Of a stretch of 64,000 nucleotides of DNA, positions 25,969 through 39,839 are shown piece by piece. Both the position numbers and the translations under genes were made by a program. Source of the stretch: Brachypodius melanocephalos (lineage: Eukaryota > Chordata > Aves > Passeriformes > Pycnonotidae). Each line of letters opens with the position of its first letter. The stretch's first letter is position 1. The notes beneath the pieces were generated by a model that did not search any database, was not told the DNA's origin, and saw only the letters and a program-made list of their open reading frames with translations. The stretch is from NCBI GenBank assembly GCA_013398615.1, contig VZSR01001685.1:4495019-4559018 (forward strand), given 5' to 3'.

Positions 25969-28900
25969 TTATAATTAACTTAACATGGGAGGCTTCCAGT
26001 GTCAGAGCTGCTCTGCTTCTTTGTAAAGGCCATGTACCCAATCAGGGATAGCAGAAATAGTTCCACATTTAATATAATCGCCACCTCGCTACACTGGTAT
26101 GGAAGCCCTCACGCTGGTGGCTCTTGTGGTGTAACACTTTTTATAAGTAGCAAAAGATCTGCTGAGTGTCAGACAAAAAGAAGAATGTTACTCATAACAG
26201 CTCCAGCCACACATGAAACACGGTCTCCCCATATGAAAAAGCAAATCCAAAAGTCAGAAGGCACACAAGGTGTGTCATAGGCAGGTGTTTGCATGATGTT
26301 CCCACAAGTGAAGAATCTGAAGTGATATTATGAAAGAAAAACACCTCAACTTTGCAACTGGCTAAAGAAAGAGTAACTTTAAACCTACATACCACACCCA
26401 GTAACTTTTTTTCTTTTTTCTGAGACAGTGCTTAGTTAGAAGGATTTCACGTTCAAGGTGCCAGTCTGGCAGTAATGAAATGCGAACTTTTCCACTTCTC
26501 TTCAAAATGGCAAGCAATAACACCAGGAACTTCTCACACTGTCCAGTTCAATTTCCTTCTCACTTAATTATAGATCAGGAGTAATTCCACTACAATTAAT
26601 TAAGTAACATCAGAGGCTGACAAGAGAAGTAGCAGTCTGTCTACAGCATGACACAGGGGAAAGACGGCTGCTCTCCCACCACGGTCATTCATTTTTAGCC
26701 TCAAAGAACATTAGCCCATTACAACTGCACTAATGACCAGAGCCACTCAATCACAGAGCAATTAAAGCTCTGCAAAATTAAACTCCTGAAGTCCAATCCT
26801 ACTTTTTAGGAAAGTATCTTAACGAACAATGTAAAGCCTCAGAGAAGAGCTCTCCAGCCTTCCTGTCTAAACTGACACCAGAGCTACTAGCAGAGGAAAG
26901 GAGGGACAGCCTGCAAGGACTCTGCTGCTGGCAAAGAGCCCTCCAGGATGGTCCTTCTCATCAGGGCTCCTGCTTGTAGCATCCCATTTGGCAAACACCC
27001 AACATTTGCTGGACAAAATGAGAACATCCCTTTTTTTCTTTTTACTTCCTCGTCCACAGCCATAGTACTGACTCCATATCTAATTCCCCCCTTTCACTGC
27101 AGAAGGAACAAAATGCTCTGGTGAACTAACTTCAGTGTACAACATCCACTCCAGAGCCCAGCAAGGCATCAGACATAAGGTGAGAGTTTTCAGGCCTGGA
27201 CTGAGTGTGAATTATTAGGGATGAAAGTTGCCCATAAGCAAGGTTCCTTTATTTTTGAATATTTTTTAATAATATCTACACTTTTTCAGTCATTCGCCAC
27301 ACCCGTCTTCAGGTTTTGGTTTATCCATCAGTTTCTCTGCAGCCACCTCAGACCTTCAGCATTCTCTCAGTTAACCTCTTCCCTGCTCTGCTCCTTTTCC
27401 TGCCACTTACTGCTTCCCTTTAGTTCTTCACTACACGGAGCAGCTCCATGGTGTCTCTCTCCAGAGAGAGTCACCACCTCACTCATGTTTCACTAACAGC
27501 AGAAAGAACCTAATTCTCACCCAGCCATGGACCAGTCACTGCAGAGTATCTCAGAGACTGACCCCAGTTCTACAAGCAGAGTGCAGACTGACACTAAGAC
27601 AACAGACCTGGATGGAGCATGGGAGGGGAAGAGAAGCAAGCCAAGACAAGCAGGGAGGCAGACACAACCCGTAGTCTTTTGGGGGCTCTCTGTGTACGGC
27701 ACAGACGTTGCCTTATGCAGGCTCATCATGGGAAGCAGAGTGTGAACAAGAATCCTGGTGCTTCAGAGACTTCCAGGGAAAGGCTACCCAACTACTGGAA
27801 TGCAGCTGAATAAAAAACCAGAATGCACAGGGGACACAATTTCTAATGGAAACACAGATTAGATGTCAGAGGGCTAAGAAAATGCCTTAGGCTGCATCAC
27901 AGCAGACATAGTTTTAATACTTAAAAATTCGTGTACTTTTACTGTCATTTGGAAAAATAAATTTGAGGCAACCAGCAGGTGACTGAGTATGATTAAGGAC
28001 AAAAAGCTGAGCTGCACTAATCTGAACGAGTCACCTTTACAGAGTGGTGGCTGCTGCAAACCTGAGCTGCAGGGTAGGTGGGCACTTTCCAAGGAAACTC
28101 AAGGATGGTCAGTTCCTCTCTGCATTGCGTTTCCACCAAAAAGTCACAACCTCAACGTGAGACTGTAGCTTTAAGTCAGTACACAAAAGGCACTTCTGGA
28201 ACCTTCTGTTTGTACTTCAGTATTCTTTCTCCCTTTGTTACAATCATAGAAGATGGAGACACACCCCTGGATCTGATCCATCCAAAACCACATGGATCCT
28301 CTATATTCCTAACAATGTTAATTGACATTTTGATGGGACCACCCTCAATAAACACAAGAACAAAGACAAATTACTTATTAGCCCATGTGACAGACGCACA
28401 GAAGTCTGCTTTAAGCAGCCATTCCAGATCCATTTACACTTTTTACATGACAGCATGTGTTGTTGTTATTTACTGGGTTACTGGATAACTTTATAGAAAC
28501 ATGTTTGCATTTTTTCTTTCTTGGTCTAACTCTCAGGCAATGTTTCTTTCTGCATTCTTCCTGATGACTTAAAGTGAAATAATTCTACTAGCCTAGCAAT
28601 TTCCTTTGTTAAACAGCAGAAATCCAAGGGTTTCTGGATTCAGCAAGTCTGAAAACCACAGGCACTGGCAAATCACAGTTCCCTGCAGCATAAAGTTGAC
28701 AAATAGCATGGGAGGAAGAGTTAGAAGCAACGTATCTTTTCAGCTGCATCCCAGGTACCTTACATGGAAGCCTGGCCTCACTGAACTCACTGACCAGCAT
28801 TTTATAGAACAACTCAAACAAAAGGCAATGTATTTACATGTATTTTAAGTCAGTTATAAGAAAAGCCATCCATTGTTATCATGCAGTATGGTAGGGAAAA

Positions 28901-31900
28901 TCAGTTTTCCATAGTTATTCTTCACATCACTCTTCCCTCGACTTACTCCCAAACACAGGTACTTGCAGTTGTTGACACAATTAAACAACCATTTTTACAG
29001 AACTGGTCCCATAGTGGGTTAATCTATAAAGGCTCCTTGTTTCTAAATAGTTTTTTTAATTGTTATTTTTCTTATAAATTCCTCTTGCTACCTCCTGCAG
29101 GTTTTTTACATGCAGACAGGACCTAGGACCCTTGGAGGGACATTTTCCCCAAACAACTGAGAGCTCTGTGCTCACATACATCTGGGGCAGGCTGAGATCA
29201 CAGAACGCACACATAGGTGCTCCCAAAGTGCCAACAGAGAGATTCAAGTATTGAGAAACCATCCTCTATGCACAGTTTATTCTCTTAAACAAGACCCCTC
29301 CAAGTGAAACATACCGTGACAGCTCTGCTGGATGGCAGACCGGCTTCAGCAGCAGAGTTTGTTTGAGATTCCCACTCCAGCTGGCCCCTCCATTCCCAGC
29401 CCACAGGCTGCTGACCATTCCCCCTCTTCCTGCACTCCCGTCGTGCCTCCACAACCGCTTGCAGGGCTGCAGTCAAACCGCATGGCTGGAACATCCACAT
29501 TAACAGTAACTCCCTTCCTATTCCCACTGGGATGTTTAGGCTAAACCCAGACCCTTTCAGTAACCCACTTTGAAACACAGCACTGCAACATCTGTCCTGG
29601 CACAGCCCCAGCAATGGTCAACCACCACACGTCAACTCTCCCCTCTAAAATAGCCATGGATGGGTGAGACCTCACCACTGGGACAGCACTGATCATCTTC
29701 TTCCCTAAATTCCTGCTCAGAAATACTTCCAACTGGTTTGCTGCATCTGAAAAGCTTTCCAGACCAAATAACCAGCCCAAAGCAAATAACCAGCATGGAG
29801 AATTTCCAGTCCAATTTCCAGCTTGTATTTGAGAAAGCTACAAACAATTGAAATAGTCTTAATTAACTGAAAACAACAGGCAACCTCAGCTATGGATACT
29901 CAGTCTTTTATAATTTGAGCATGTTATACTAATTTTTATTCAACAGCATTTTTAATTTTTGTGGGTTTTTTCTCCTGAAGATCACTAGAAAGAGTTTTGT
30001 GCATTTTAATATTATAGATACCTTTTATCTAGAAAGTATTCTCTCAAACTAATTGACACACGTCCTAAGGGCACAGAAAGTAAAGTACTAAACACAACCA
30101 GAAGATTCAAGTTCTTTTTCCATACAACCTAGTTATTTTTATTAAAGCACTAAGGTCTTATGCATTATGACAATCCAAAGAGTGATCGGCAAAAATAAAA
30201 GATGAGAAATTTTATTCAAAAGACTAACTTGTTCCTCTTGTTGAATGCATACTTTTACATCTGTTCAAAAAAAAGGGAAAGCAACCACTCAAATCTACTT
30301 TCCTGGGTAATTTCAAATCTTTTGTGGGGGAAAAATAAATAACATTATGGTTATCCTCCAGAAATAGAAGTATAGAAACTCAAAACCTCCACTTCTTACC
30401 ATCAGCTTCACGGTCTTGACCACTGCGTTTCTTTTCATAACATCTCCAGATTTAAGACAAACATGTGAAAAAAATACAAGAAAATCTGCTACCTTTCTAC
30501 CACAAGTTTAAATGAGAGGACATCCCAGTCTGAGCAGCACGTCCCCAAAGCAACTCCTGCCTCTGCCAATTTATGCAAAATAATTTCCAGGGATTACTCG
30601 TGTTGCTATAGATTAGAACACTGCACTAATATGCTTTTGGACTATTTCTCTGGACAACAGTAGTTCTGCAGAAGAGTCTTCCATTCCAGGTTCCTAAGAA
30701 CACACCACCAAAGGAGGGTTTATCAGATTTAAAGCATCCAAGCTTTCATTCAGCTATTCAGCAAACAGGGACACACAGCAAGTAGGAGCTGCCAGTCTGA
30801 GACAAACACCAGCAGTGTCAAATCAGACCTCAAACACCTCCAGTGTCACACGGTAAATGAAAGATGTATCTGAACAAAGGTATTTTGCAATAAAAGGGAC
30901 TCTCTCAGAGCTCATCTTTCACAGTTCCAGCAGAGTAGTGATGTTAGCAGCACATGTGATTTTAAATACAATGTCTATTCTTCCACGAATAGTTAAAAAA
31001 TAGATCTCACTGTTAAATCTTTCCTTTAAAACCACAGATGGAACCACAATAAGTGAGCTTGTCCAAACTCATTTACACTAACTCCCACTCCACTCCAAAA
31101 TGCAGCCCACAGAGGATGTCTTTAATGCTGTGTAACAGTTCTTTCTCTGCACTCCAGAAAAATTCTGCAGGTAACCCAAGAGTCTTCTTGGGTTTTTGTG
31201 CCTTAACTGAACATGACATTTACACGTGATTTCTGCTACAAATTCTTCATGCTACCTCCTCTAAAGCACCCTATATGCAGAAGAACAACTTGATGCTGAG
31301 CCAGAACTACTGTTCCTCTTCAGAATGAGGGTCAGAACTTCAGTTCCATGTTTTGAGGTCTATTCACACCCTGGTAAGAATGCTCTGATAAAAAGCATCA
31401 GCACAGCAGAAATGCTGGGGAGTTATCTGGTTCTTCCAGGAAAAAAATAGAGATAAAAACCTAATATTCTGTATAATAGAAGTTTGTGTACTGTTCATAT
31501 TGTTGTCACATATTAAAATGCAAATAAGGAGTCATCTTTGCAGCAAACTAGCATAAAAAGCTCCACATTTTATCACAGAAAAATGTAGCATCAAAACCAG
31601 ATACAGATGAAGCCTACTATAAAACTGTTGTGCCATGGTGAAGTCTTCGCTCTTCATGCAACAAATCTAAAACAAACACATTTGTGTTTGAGGTCATCTC
31701 TCAAACTCAAATACAAGTTTGAATTTTGTAAGAATTATTATATATCTGGACTTTTGGATTCTTTATTATCTATGATTAGGTGGAGCTTAGTTGTCAAGAC
31801 AACAGTTTCCACTTGTATAAAATGCTTGAACTGTCAGCAAAATGTAACAGCCAATATCAAAAGGTCACCACACTGGTCATGTCTACAGCCAGGAAATAAG

Positions 31901-32361
31901 AATATCTCCTGAGGGTAGGGCCAGGCTGCCACCACAACATGAGCAATCAAATATAAGGAGACCTGGATATTCCTGAATTATTCACCCAGTAGAAACAGAA
32001 GGACCAAAGGAGCAATCTACCCCACACAAGATCTGCTGCCCTGCTAAGCTTTTGTGCAGTGCATTACTACAATGGCCACTCCAAAGCAGTGTATGGTGTT
32101 TGTGACATAACTGATGAAAGTGCATGTTTCAATAGAGAAAAACTGGATTTTACATATCAGAGATATCTTCAGATACAGCAAAAAAACATCCCAAAAACAT
32201 CATAATGCAATGAAATCTCGTCCAAGAATTAACAGTCAAAGGAACACAGCAGTTAGGTATCGAACATATTCCATTGCAGAAATGTGGCGGAGAAAGGACA
32301 TGCTCCCAAAATTAGGTCAAGCCTGATATCAAGAAAAAATGTGATTAGACACTTAGAATTC

Positions 32362-32377
32362 TTTTTTTTTTTTTTTT
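32362..32377. repeat. Poly(T) run
   Basis: Sixteen consecutive T residues. No transposon body ends here on either strand, so it is treated as a simple repeat. Confidence 0.9.
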
Positions 32378-33154
32378 GACTATGTGATGTAAGCATGATA
32401 GTAATAAACATATTGCAACACGAGCCACACCCAAAATCTATAACTCAGAAGGTTCCTGTATGCCCACAAGCCACCACTGGGAAACCCTGCCAATATGCAG
32501 TTTAGTTTTTGTAAAACCAAGTACCTTAGGATCACATCTATTTTCCTTACACTTTATTTTTTTCCCCTCACAATAAGTATTTTTTATCAAGAAAAGAAAA
32601 TTTAAAACAGACACAGCAGACCAACATAATGAAATAATGTGATATTCTCTAAAAGTCCCAGACTTGGACTCTTCATTGTGTGAGTGTTTGTGTGTACACA
32701 GACAAAACAACACACAAATTCTTGGTAGGCAGGTGTAATGTGCTCCCTCTTACTACTCACCTTCAGCTTTACATGAGCCATACGCTGACACAAAAGCAGA
32801 ATCATCTTCCTAAAGATGATTTTTCCACCCAGCTGGTGTTCACTCAGCACAGGGGAAATGGACAGAGGGAAGGATACTCAAGGGCAACCGTGCACAGAAC
32901 ACTCTAAAGGACTGAGAGTCAGCCAGCATTAGTCTCTTCACTTTAAAGATCCACGTGACTGATTTTTTTCTTTATATATAATGTACATCTCCATGCATAC
33001 ACAGCTCCCCTACGCACTCATCTCCTGCCTTTTATCTCCTTGTCTCTCTAAACAGACACAAAGAGAAAGCAACAGTACCCTAGCCCCAACCTCAGAAGCA
33101 ATCCTTGCCCTCTGGTGGGATGTTTCATAAATACTTGCAGCACTTAGTCAGAAC

Positions 33155-33167
33155 TCTTTTTTTTTTC

Positions 33168-33212
<45 letters not shown>
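33155..33212. repeat. Long T-rich tract
   Basis: A 58-base tract of T with three C interruptions ends in 36 consecutive T residues. On the minus strand it is a long A run, but no element or processed-gene body is visible beside it and there is no AATAAA pattern placing it as a retrocopy tail. It is likely variable in length between individuals. Confidence 0.9.
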
Positions 33213-33214
<2 letters not shown>

Positions 33215-35226
33215 AAGAACAGCTGGGAATAAACTACCTGAAAGTATCAATATTAGCTCTTGTTAACTCAGTTTGCAGGGAACCAGAATAGCTCAGTGGA
33301 GAGTGGAAAGGCAAGGAGAAAAAGGAAGAATAGAACATCAATATACAAATAACCTCCTCAGTGTGTCATCCGGAGGGATACGTGGGGAAGCTGTCTGGCA
33401 AATTAGAGAACAGCCCTCTTGGACAACAGGCACTTTTGTCAAATTAGCATTTCCCAGGATGTGAGAGTACTGTTGCCTCCATACCTAAGTTGGAACAGCT
33501 CCTCAGTGAAGGCATCAGACACTCCTTTGCCAGATTCAAATCTTCTGACCTTTCTTTTTTAGGGACTATACTTTTATTTTTATCATACAGGTTATTTTCA
33601 ACATATGGAAAAGTAACTGTTCTAATTTCTGAACCAATCATGTCTTTGCATTAAACTGGGCCAGTGATAATCTATTCAGAAATGCTTCTTTTCCTTTAGG
33701 TTTCTATATTTACTTCAAACCACAGGTTGAAACCTACACATCATAAGGAAGGTTACAGTCGCCTGGGTTGTTGTTGTTCTTAATTATCATTTCATATTAA
33801 GACTTAGAGAATATACTTCTCTTTTTTATTGTTGTCAGTAGTCATTGCTTCTTTCAATATCTTTGATAATACATGGTAAACATCATACAAAAATTCAGCA
33901 TTTCAACTTTTGACATTGCATTGTTTTTGATACCTAATAACCAAACAAGGTTCTTAGATTGCTCAAAATATTCCAGTTCCCAAGTCTGAGCAATAAACAG
34001 TATTGTCATGTGACACATACCTGTGGTCCTGGTTTTAGAAGAGAAATTTTTCCTTTTGAAAAGTTAATCATCTTGTTTTGTATCTGGCATGATATATGAG
34101 AAAATCAACAAGGTCTGTGAACACTGCTAAAATTTCACTGCTAACATGTCCCTTTCAAATAGCCACAATAAAAAGATTACCTATATGCTGGGATCCTTCT
34201 ACTAACCTTAAGTTAAAGAAGATGGTTTTTTCCTTACACACACTCCAAATCCTAAAGCACCAAGATAAGCACTCCTAAAGCTTTGTACAGCATAAATCTT
34301 GATGTGTTCAATAGCTCTCCTCACATCAAGAGGACTCATATTTGCACAGACACAATATGCAGTCACTTAAAACATAAGGACATTTTCCCCATCACAGACA
34401 TGAACAGAAGTTCAAATTTGAATATATCCCACACTTCCAGTTACAAACACAGACTTGGGTATAAAAGGAGAATCTGTATTGAGAGCAGTCAACACGTTTT
34501 CTTGGTTATAATCTCACTTGAGAACCATTCTCTTGCCAATGAACACAGCCAGCCATCAATACCAGCACAGGGCTCCAGCAGAGTTAGTACCAGTAAATTT
34601 GCTTTCCTGAAAATTGTATCTGGGAAGGACTTAATTTAACCTCAGTCATCTGGTAAGCTAGAAAGAAGTGGGAAGGGCAGAAAATCGTTTTATAAAAAAT
34701 TAAAATAAAATACATGAAAAGTACTGATCAGGAAAAACACTTTACTGTGTGTTTGTTGATAATCACATTTCCATCTCTTCTACTCCCACTGTTTTCTTGA
34801 CAACTGTTAACCTGGAGTTAGGAACAGGAAGAGGCCACTGGAGAGTTTTGTTGTCTTTTAACGCAGAATTCAAACCACAGGACCAAACTATTCCCTTGCA
34901 ATTAAATAAGCATTGCTTATTAAGAATTCATGTCTGACCCCTTCTGCAGCTTTTTAATGAAAATGAGAGCAAAGGCGGTGGCCAACAAATGGCAAAGTGT
35001 GCCACTTTTCTGCCATTATGGCAAAATTTCTTTCACTAGGAGGATGACATAAACCCTCCATCCCATACAGAGCCCATAAATTACCTACTGAAAAAGGCTA
35101 TTTAAATATTCACAAAGTCAAATTCAGGCCTGGTACCCAGGAAACTCTTGAGAAATAGTCTGAACAACAGTGACAAGAAGATCCAGAAGTCATCTTCGTG
35201 GTTCTGGGTGACAGATGATAGTCAAG

Positions 35227-35231
35227 ACCAG
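35227..35231 (+). repeat. Left target-site duplication of ERVL-type LTR
   Basis: ACCAG directly precedes the TGTG start of the LTR and recurs exactly at 35814-35818. Five bases is the usual duplication length for ERVL-type (class III) elements. Confidence 0.85.
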
Positions 35232-35813
35232 TGTGCTGGTTTCTGCTGGGCTAGAGTTAATTTTCTTCAGTGGCTGGTGTGGGGCTATGGGTTTGCTTTG
35301 TGATGAACACAGGGTTGATCATACAGAGATGTTTTTGTTGCTGCTGAGCAGAGCTTACACAGAACCAAGGCCTTCTCTGCTTTTTGTACAACCACACAGG
35401 TGAGGAAACTGGGGGTGCTTGGGAGGCTGGGAGGGGACACAGCAAGGACAGGTGACCCCAACTGACCAAAGGGATATTCCAGACCACGTGGCATCATGCT
35501 CAGAATAGAAAGTGAGGGAATAAGGGGGAAGGGTAGGACATTTAGAGTGATGGTGTTTGTCTTCCCCAGTCACCACTGCACATGAGGAGGCCCTGCTGTC
35601 CTGGAGATGGCTGAACACCTGCCTGCCCATGGGAACCAGTGAAATCATTCTTGGTTTTGCTTTGCTTGTATGGACAGCCTTTGTCTTCCCTATTATTAGT
35701 TTTCCTGTCTTGATCTCAACCCATGAGTTCTTCAGCTTTTACCCTTCTGATTCTCTCCCCAGTCCCACTGGTGGGGGGGTAAACAAGGGGCTTTTTGGGG
35801 TTAAACCATGACA
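35232..35813 (+). mobile_element. Solo LTR of avian ERVL-type endogenous retrovirus
   Basis: The 582-bp element starts TGTGCTGGTT, ends AACCATGACA and is bounded by a perfect 5-bp duplication (ACCAG). The body matches an LTR family common in birds: 'gctgggctagagttaatttt', 'acacagagatgtttttgttg', 'gctgagcagagcttacacag', 'ctgaccaaagggatattcc', 'tcctggagatggctgaacac', 'ctgcctgcccatgggaacca'. There is no internal region, so it is a solo LTR formed by LTR-LTR recombination. The core promoter and polyadenylation-signal sections of this copy appear degraded ('cagaatagaa' near 35501; 'cctattattag' near 35690), so own-promoter activity is doubtful. Reading frames up to 97 residues inside it are chance frames. 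Confidence 0.93.
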
Positions 35814-35818
35814 ACCAG
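35814..35818 (+). repeat. Right target-site duplication of ERVL-type LTR
   Basis: ACCAG, identical to the five bases before the LTR; this confirms both LTR edges. Confidence 0.85.
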
Positions 35819-38800
35819 TCAGTTTAATTAAACAAGAAGGGACAGGAAACAGTCTTATTCCTTCCTTAAACTTTTGAGATAGCAAGAATCTAACAGCTGC
35901 TCATGCAAAAAGAAGAACAGCAAGTAATTTATTTTTATAAAATTATTAGAAGCCTCTGCAATGTATACTTCATGTCAGGTTGTTTGTTGGGGTTTTTTTT
36001 AAGTCCTTGCCACAGTTCATAGTGGATTTAAATTATTCACGAACTTTCTCTTCAATTTTTCTATATGTTAATTAACCTAATTATATGTATTATAAGCATA
36101 TGTTGGTTTTCCATTATCCCTACTTCTCTACCCATTTTGTCAATAATTTTCAATTATATGGGATATTGTATTTGTAACACCTTTTGCAGCCTCTCTAAAA
36201 AGAAGATCGAAAACATGAATAAAATGCATAGCTTTTTTATTTAACGTTAACAGAAAAAATTATGTTTTCAGGCAGGTATCATCATTAATAATTGCTCCAC
36301 AATTATTCTTAATTACAAAAAATGCAAAAAAAAATTTAATAGCCAGCTCTTTGCAGGACTATTTGACACTACAAAGGGAATACAGTGTTCACAGCACAGC
36401 CACAAAACCAGTACAGAGGAGACTACACAAGGGTACTCATTCCCCTTTAATCATACTCTAATCTGATGGTTTTATATTCTGACATAGTTTTGGTGAACAC
36501 AGACATATCTAATTAAAACATGACTTGTTTATCCAGCAGCACATAAGGTTTTGACTGTAAAAGTGACGTTCACAAAACAAATGCACCCTGTAGTATGCAA
36601 TTTGCTTTGATATGAAAAACCTTGAACAAAAAAATTATACTGTGCCAGCAATCAGACAGCTAAAATGAAATGTAAAAGGTGGCTAATTGCTTCAGCAATA
36701 AATAGCAAGTACTTGAAAATAAAATCAGTGTTTTGGTATCATCTACCATGTCTAATAGGTCAGATTTTGATGTGATAACTCACTACTGAAGTTAGACATT
36801 GTGTCCATCCTTAATTGTGTATTCCAGGTTTAGCCCTTGTTGATCCAAGTTGAAATGAGCCTGCTGGATTTGATAGCATTCAGGCCTGTCATGTGGTCAA
36901 GCTCACCAAAGAAACTTTCTAGGCAAAAGTCAAAGTCAGTTTTTTCAAATTATTTTCTAAGTTTTTTTTTTTTTTCTTTTCTAATTTAAGTAGCATAAAG
37001 GCTATACCACAAAACAACACCAAACAGAAACCACTCAGCGTAAGGACTTTCAGACAGCTATGTAGATCCCTTTTCTTTTCCTTATTCTGAGTATCCAAAG
37101 ACAGCACTTAAAACTCCATCACTGTGAGATCCAAGCAACAGGCATTCCAGAAGTTATTCCAGAAAGATGTACCACCGTTCTACATTCCCTTTTTTATCAT
37201 CACATGGTAAAACACTACCTTGATATACATAAACTAAATTGGATAAGGCAGTACAATTTTATGTTAATTATTTCAGTAGCTGTCAAGCACATAATCTTCT
37301 TTAGAAACACAGCACTTCTGCCTCACTGGACAGGAATATTTAAGGACAAGGAAAACACACTCATCCACATATATGAAGTGCTGGAAGAAGGAAAACACTT
37401 GGCTAACAGGACAAAGACCTGATACAGCCAGTGCTGTGCCCTTCACAAGCAAAACCTCATTTGGTTTTCTGTTAGTCTCAATTCTAAGTGAAGAGAAACA
37501 TTAAGTGGGTTCAAAATTATTCTTTGTAAGTCTCCTTCCATCAAGCTACATAGGATTAGCAGCAGGTAAACAGAACTGGGAAATCAGCAGTAGGAGATAC
37601 AAAAAACATAGTTAAGGTCTTGCAAAGTATCTGTACACGTAAGAAATTAAGAAAAGAAGATGAATACTTCTGGCTATAGAGTCGGACAAAATATATCCAA
37701 CACACAAGATTAATCAGGAAGATGCTTCATCATTTCTATACATTAATATATTCTCTTACATGGTAAAACAAGTACAAAGAGGAGTACAGCAATGGAACAA
37801 AATGAAGCTTCAAAATAACTGAGTTTTTGCAATATCCCTAATCAAGTTTCAAATTTGCAGTGGAAATGCAAAGAAAGTTAAGGCACTTCAAAAGATTGAA
37901 ACCCAGAACAAATAAATGTACCTAAGACAAAGTAAAGAAGTGCTTCCCAAGCAAGAAGTTACTGGTTCTTCTCAGAAATACTCTTACAGATCTGTTTTCC
38001 ATCAGAAATCCAATGCATCAAAACAGAAATACTTCCTGTAAAGTACTCTTTTGATGACACCAATAACAACCCAAAACCTGAAGCAGGCATTTTTAGAGGT
38101 AGAAATTTACAAAACTTCATCGCTTTATGACTTCTAATGCTTTTTTAAATTTTATTATGCATGGTATCATACAAGACTAAAGAATGCATCAATCCAACGC
38201 AAATGTAATTTTTGTGGAAAACTACAAAAATGCTCTTTTCATTCTGTTTTAATCAAGTTTTGATCCTGTAAGCTTTACAGCAAGATGTAAAATCCCCTTC
38301 TCTCCAAAGGTTTAGTCAAAGTTACTCTAACCAGAGTTACCTCTGAGAAGACTTCTACGTTTTTATAAGGTGATATGGAAAAGACATTTTTACGTTATTT
38401 AATAATGGATAGTAGCCCTGTGACAGAATGAATACAAACAAATATACATAAATTTGTATCAGTGAAGAATTGTCAGCTGTTTCCCTTCTCAGAAGGGAAA
38501 CTGTAACATTCTTGAATTATTTAGAACATATCAAGGAAATTAAAGCATTGCTTACTTTAAACACATGCAACAATTTTCAGATACTCTTAACATGCTCACT
38601 CTCATTTGCAGCTGGAGTTGTGTCAACTTTGCTCCTTTTTGGCACTTACTTAGCATCTTTAGAAGTAAGATTCTCTTTTCTCATACTTTTTTCTTCCACT
38701 TGACTTTACTGCACTTTTGCCCAAACACAAGAAATTCAAAACATATGAAAAAACACTGAGTTTTGAAAATTAAGATCTAAATAACCATTTCTAGATTAAA

Positions 38801-38837
38801 AAGTACTTCTTCAGAAAAGCCTTAGTCCTGTTACTGC
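35819..38837. other. Non-coding stretch, nothing recognised
   Basis: Strongly AT-rich with only short chance frames. A T run lies at about 36962-36975. No exon, RNA gene or mobile element was recognised. Confidence 0.5.
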
Positions 38838-38893
38838 AGATTGGACTAGAACTCCAGAAGGTTCCTTCTGCCCTGAATCATTCTACAATTCTC
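38838..38893 (+). mobile_element. Very short CR1 LINE 3' tail
   Basis: 'gattggactagaactccaga' and 'ggttccttctgccctgaatc' followed by 'attctacaattct' match the last 55-60 bases of CR1, including the terminal octamer-like repeat. Only the tail is recognisable, either a strongly truncated insertion or an old copy whose upstream part has decayed. Confidence 0.75.
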
Positions 38894-39839
38894 TTTGCAG
38901 CATTAGAGGATGAAGCAAAAGTGAGTACAGTTCACCTCTTCAATCTCTACACTCCTCTATGGAATTGTCCTGATTTCACTTTCACCTACTTTTTCAGCTT
39001 AGAACTGCTAATATGCTCAAATACACACACCACCAAAAAAAACCAAAACTCTAGTGTGCAAGAAAACAAATCTATTTTTCTGTGCTTTACTTAAGATCTG
39101 TTTCTCACCTGTATTTAGGACTGGCATTGACTACTAATTATTTTTTCCTTGAAGTCCACTAAGTATTTGTATCCATGTCTGCTACTTTAAACAACATCTG
39201 TCTGGTAAAATTTACCAAACTCAGTAGACAGTCCCACTTTGGCTTCAATCCATATTCAGAAAAAGCTGTGACAGTGTTTCAATCCCCAGGAAATCCATGT
39301 GAAGCTGCATGTAAACTCTCTTGCAAGACACAGATAAAGATTTACTGAATCCAATTGTACAGTGGTCTGAACATACATCTGCATTTATCCACATTAAATT
39401 CACTAGATTGCCTCGACAGAGATTAATATAATTGCCATCAACACAAAACATTCTTTTCATCTAAATTTGCGTTTCTCTTGTTGCTTTGTCCCCTTCTTAA
39501 CTCAAGTCTGACTCACAGACAGATTAGGAATTAGATCAACCTAGAATTTGCAGCAGTGACTTGGCCTCTTTGGACTACAAAAAAGACCAAAACAGGGGGA
39601 TAGAGTGACTGGAAAGTTAAGAAATCAATGACAGTCAGTCCCAATGTGCTCTATTTTACCTCAGTATGAACGTGGAGTTTCTGAAGTTTACAGAGCTGGT
39701 CTTCCCACATTATATTTCCAGCACAATTCCTGGAGCTCTTACTTTTTGCAGGGCCACCTGAGATTACAAATCTCTAGAACATGCATGTTGAAGACTGTGA
39801 ACCCCCTTAGTCCCAAACAAGCATTCCCATGAAAGTCAC

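Larger units (their letters stand above)
24966..35226. other. Non-coding stretch, nothing recognised apart from simple repeats
   Basis: No exon or mobile element was recognised. GC-richer patches at 26.85-27.75 and 29.1-29.75 kb carry chance frames on both strands up to 109 residues with no family resemblance. Simple structures are an A run near 25508-25523, a near-perfect palindrome at 25945-25968, a T run at 32362-32377, and the long T tract at 33155-33212. Confidence 0.45.
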
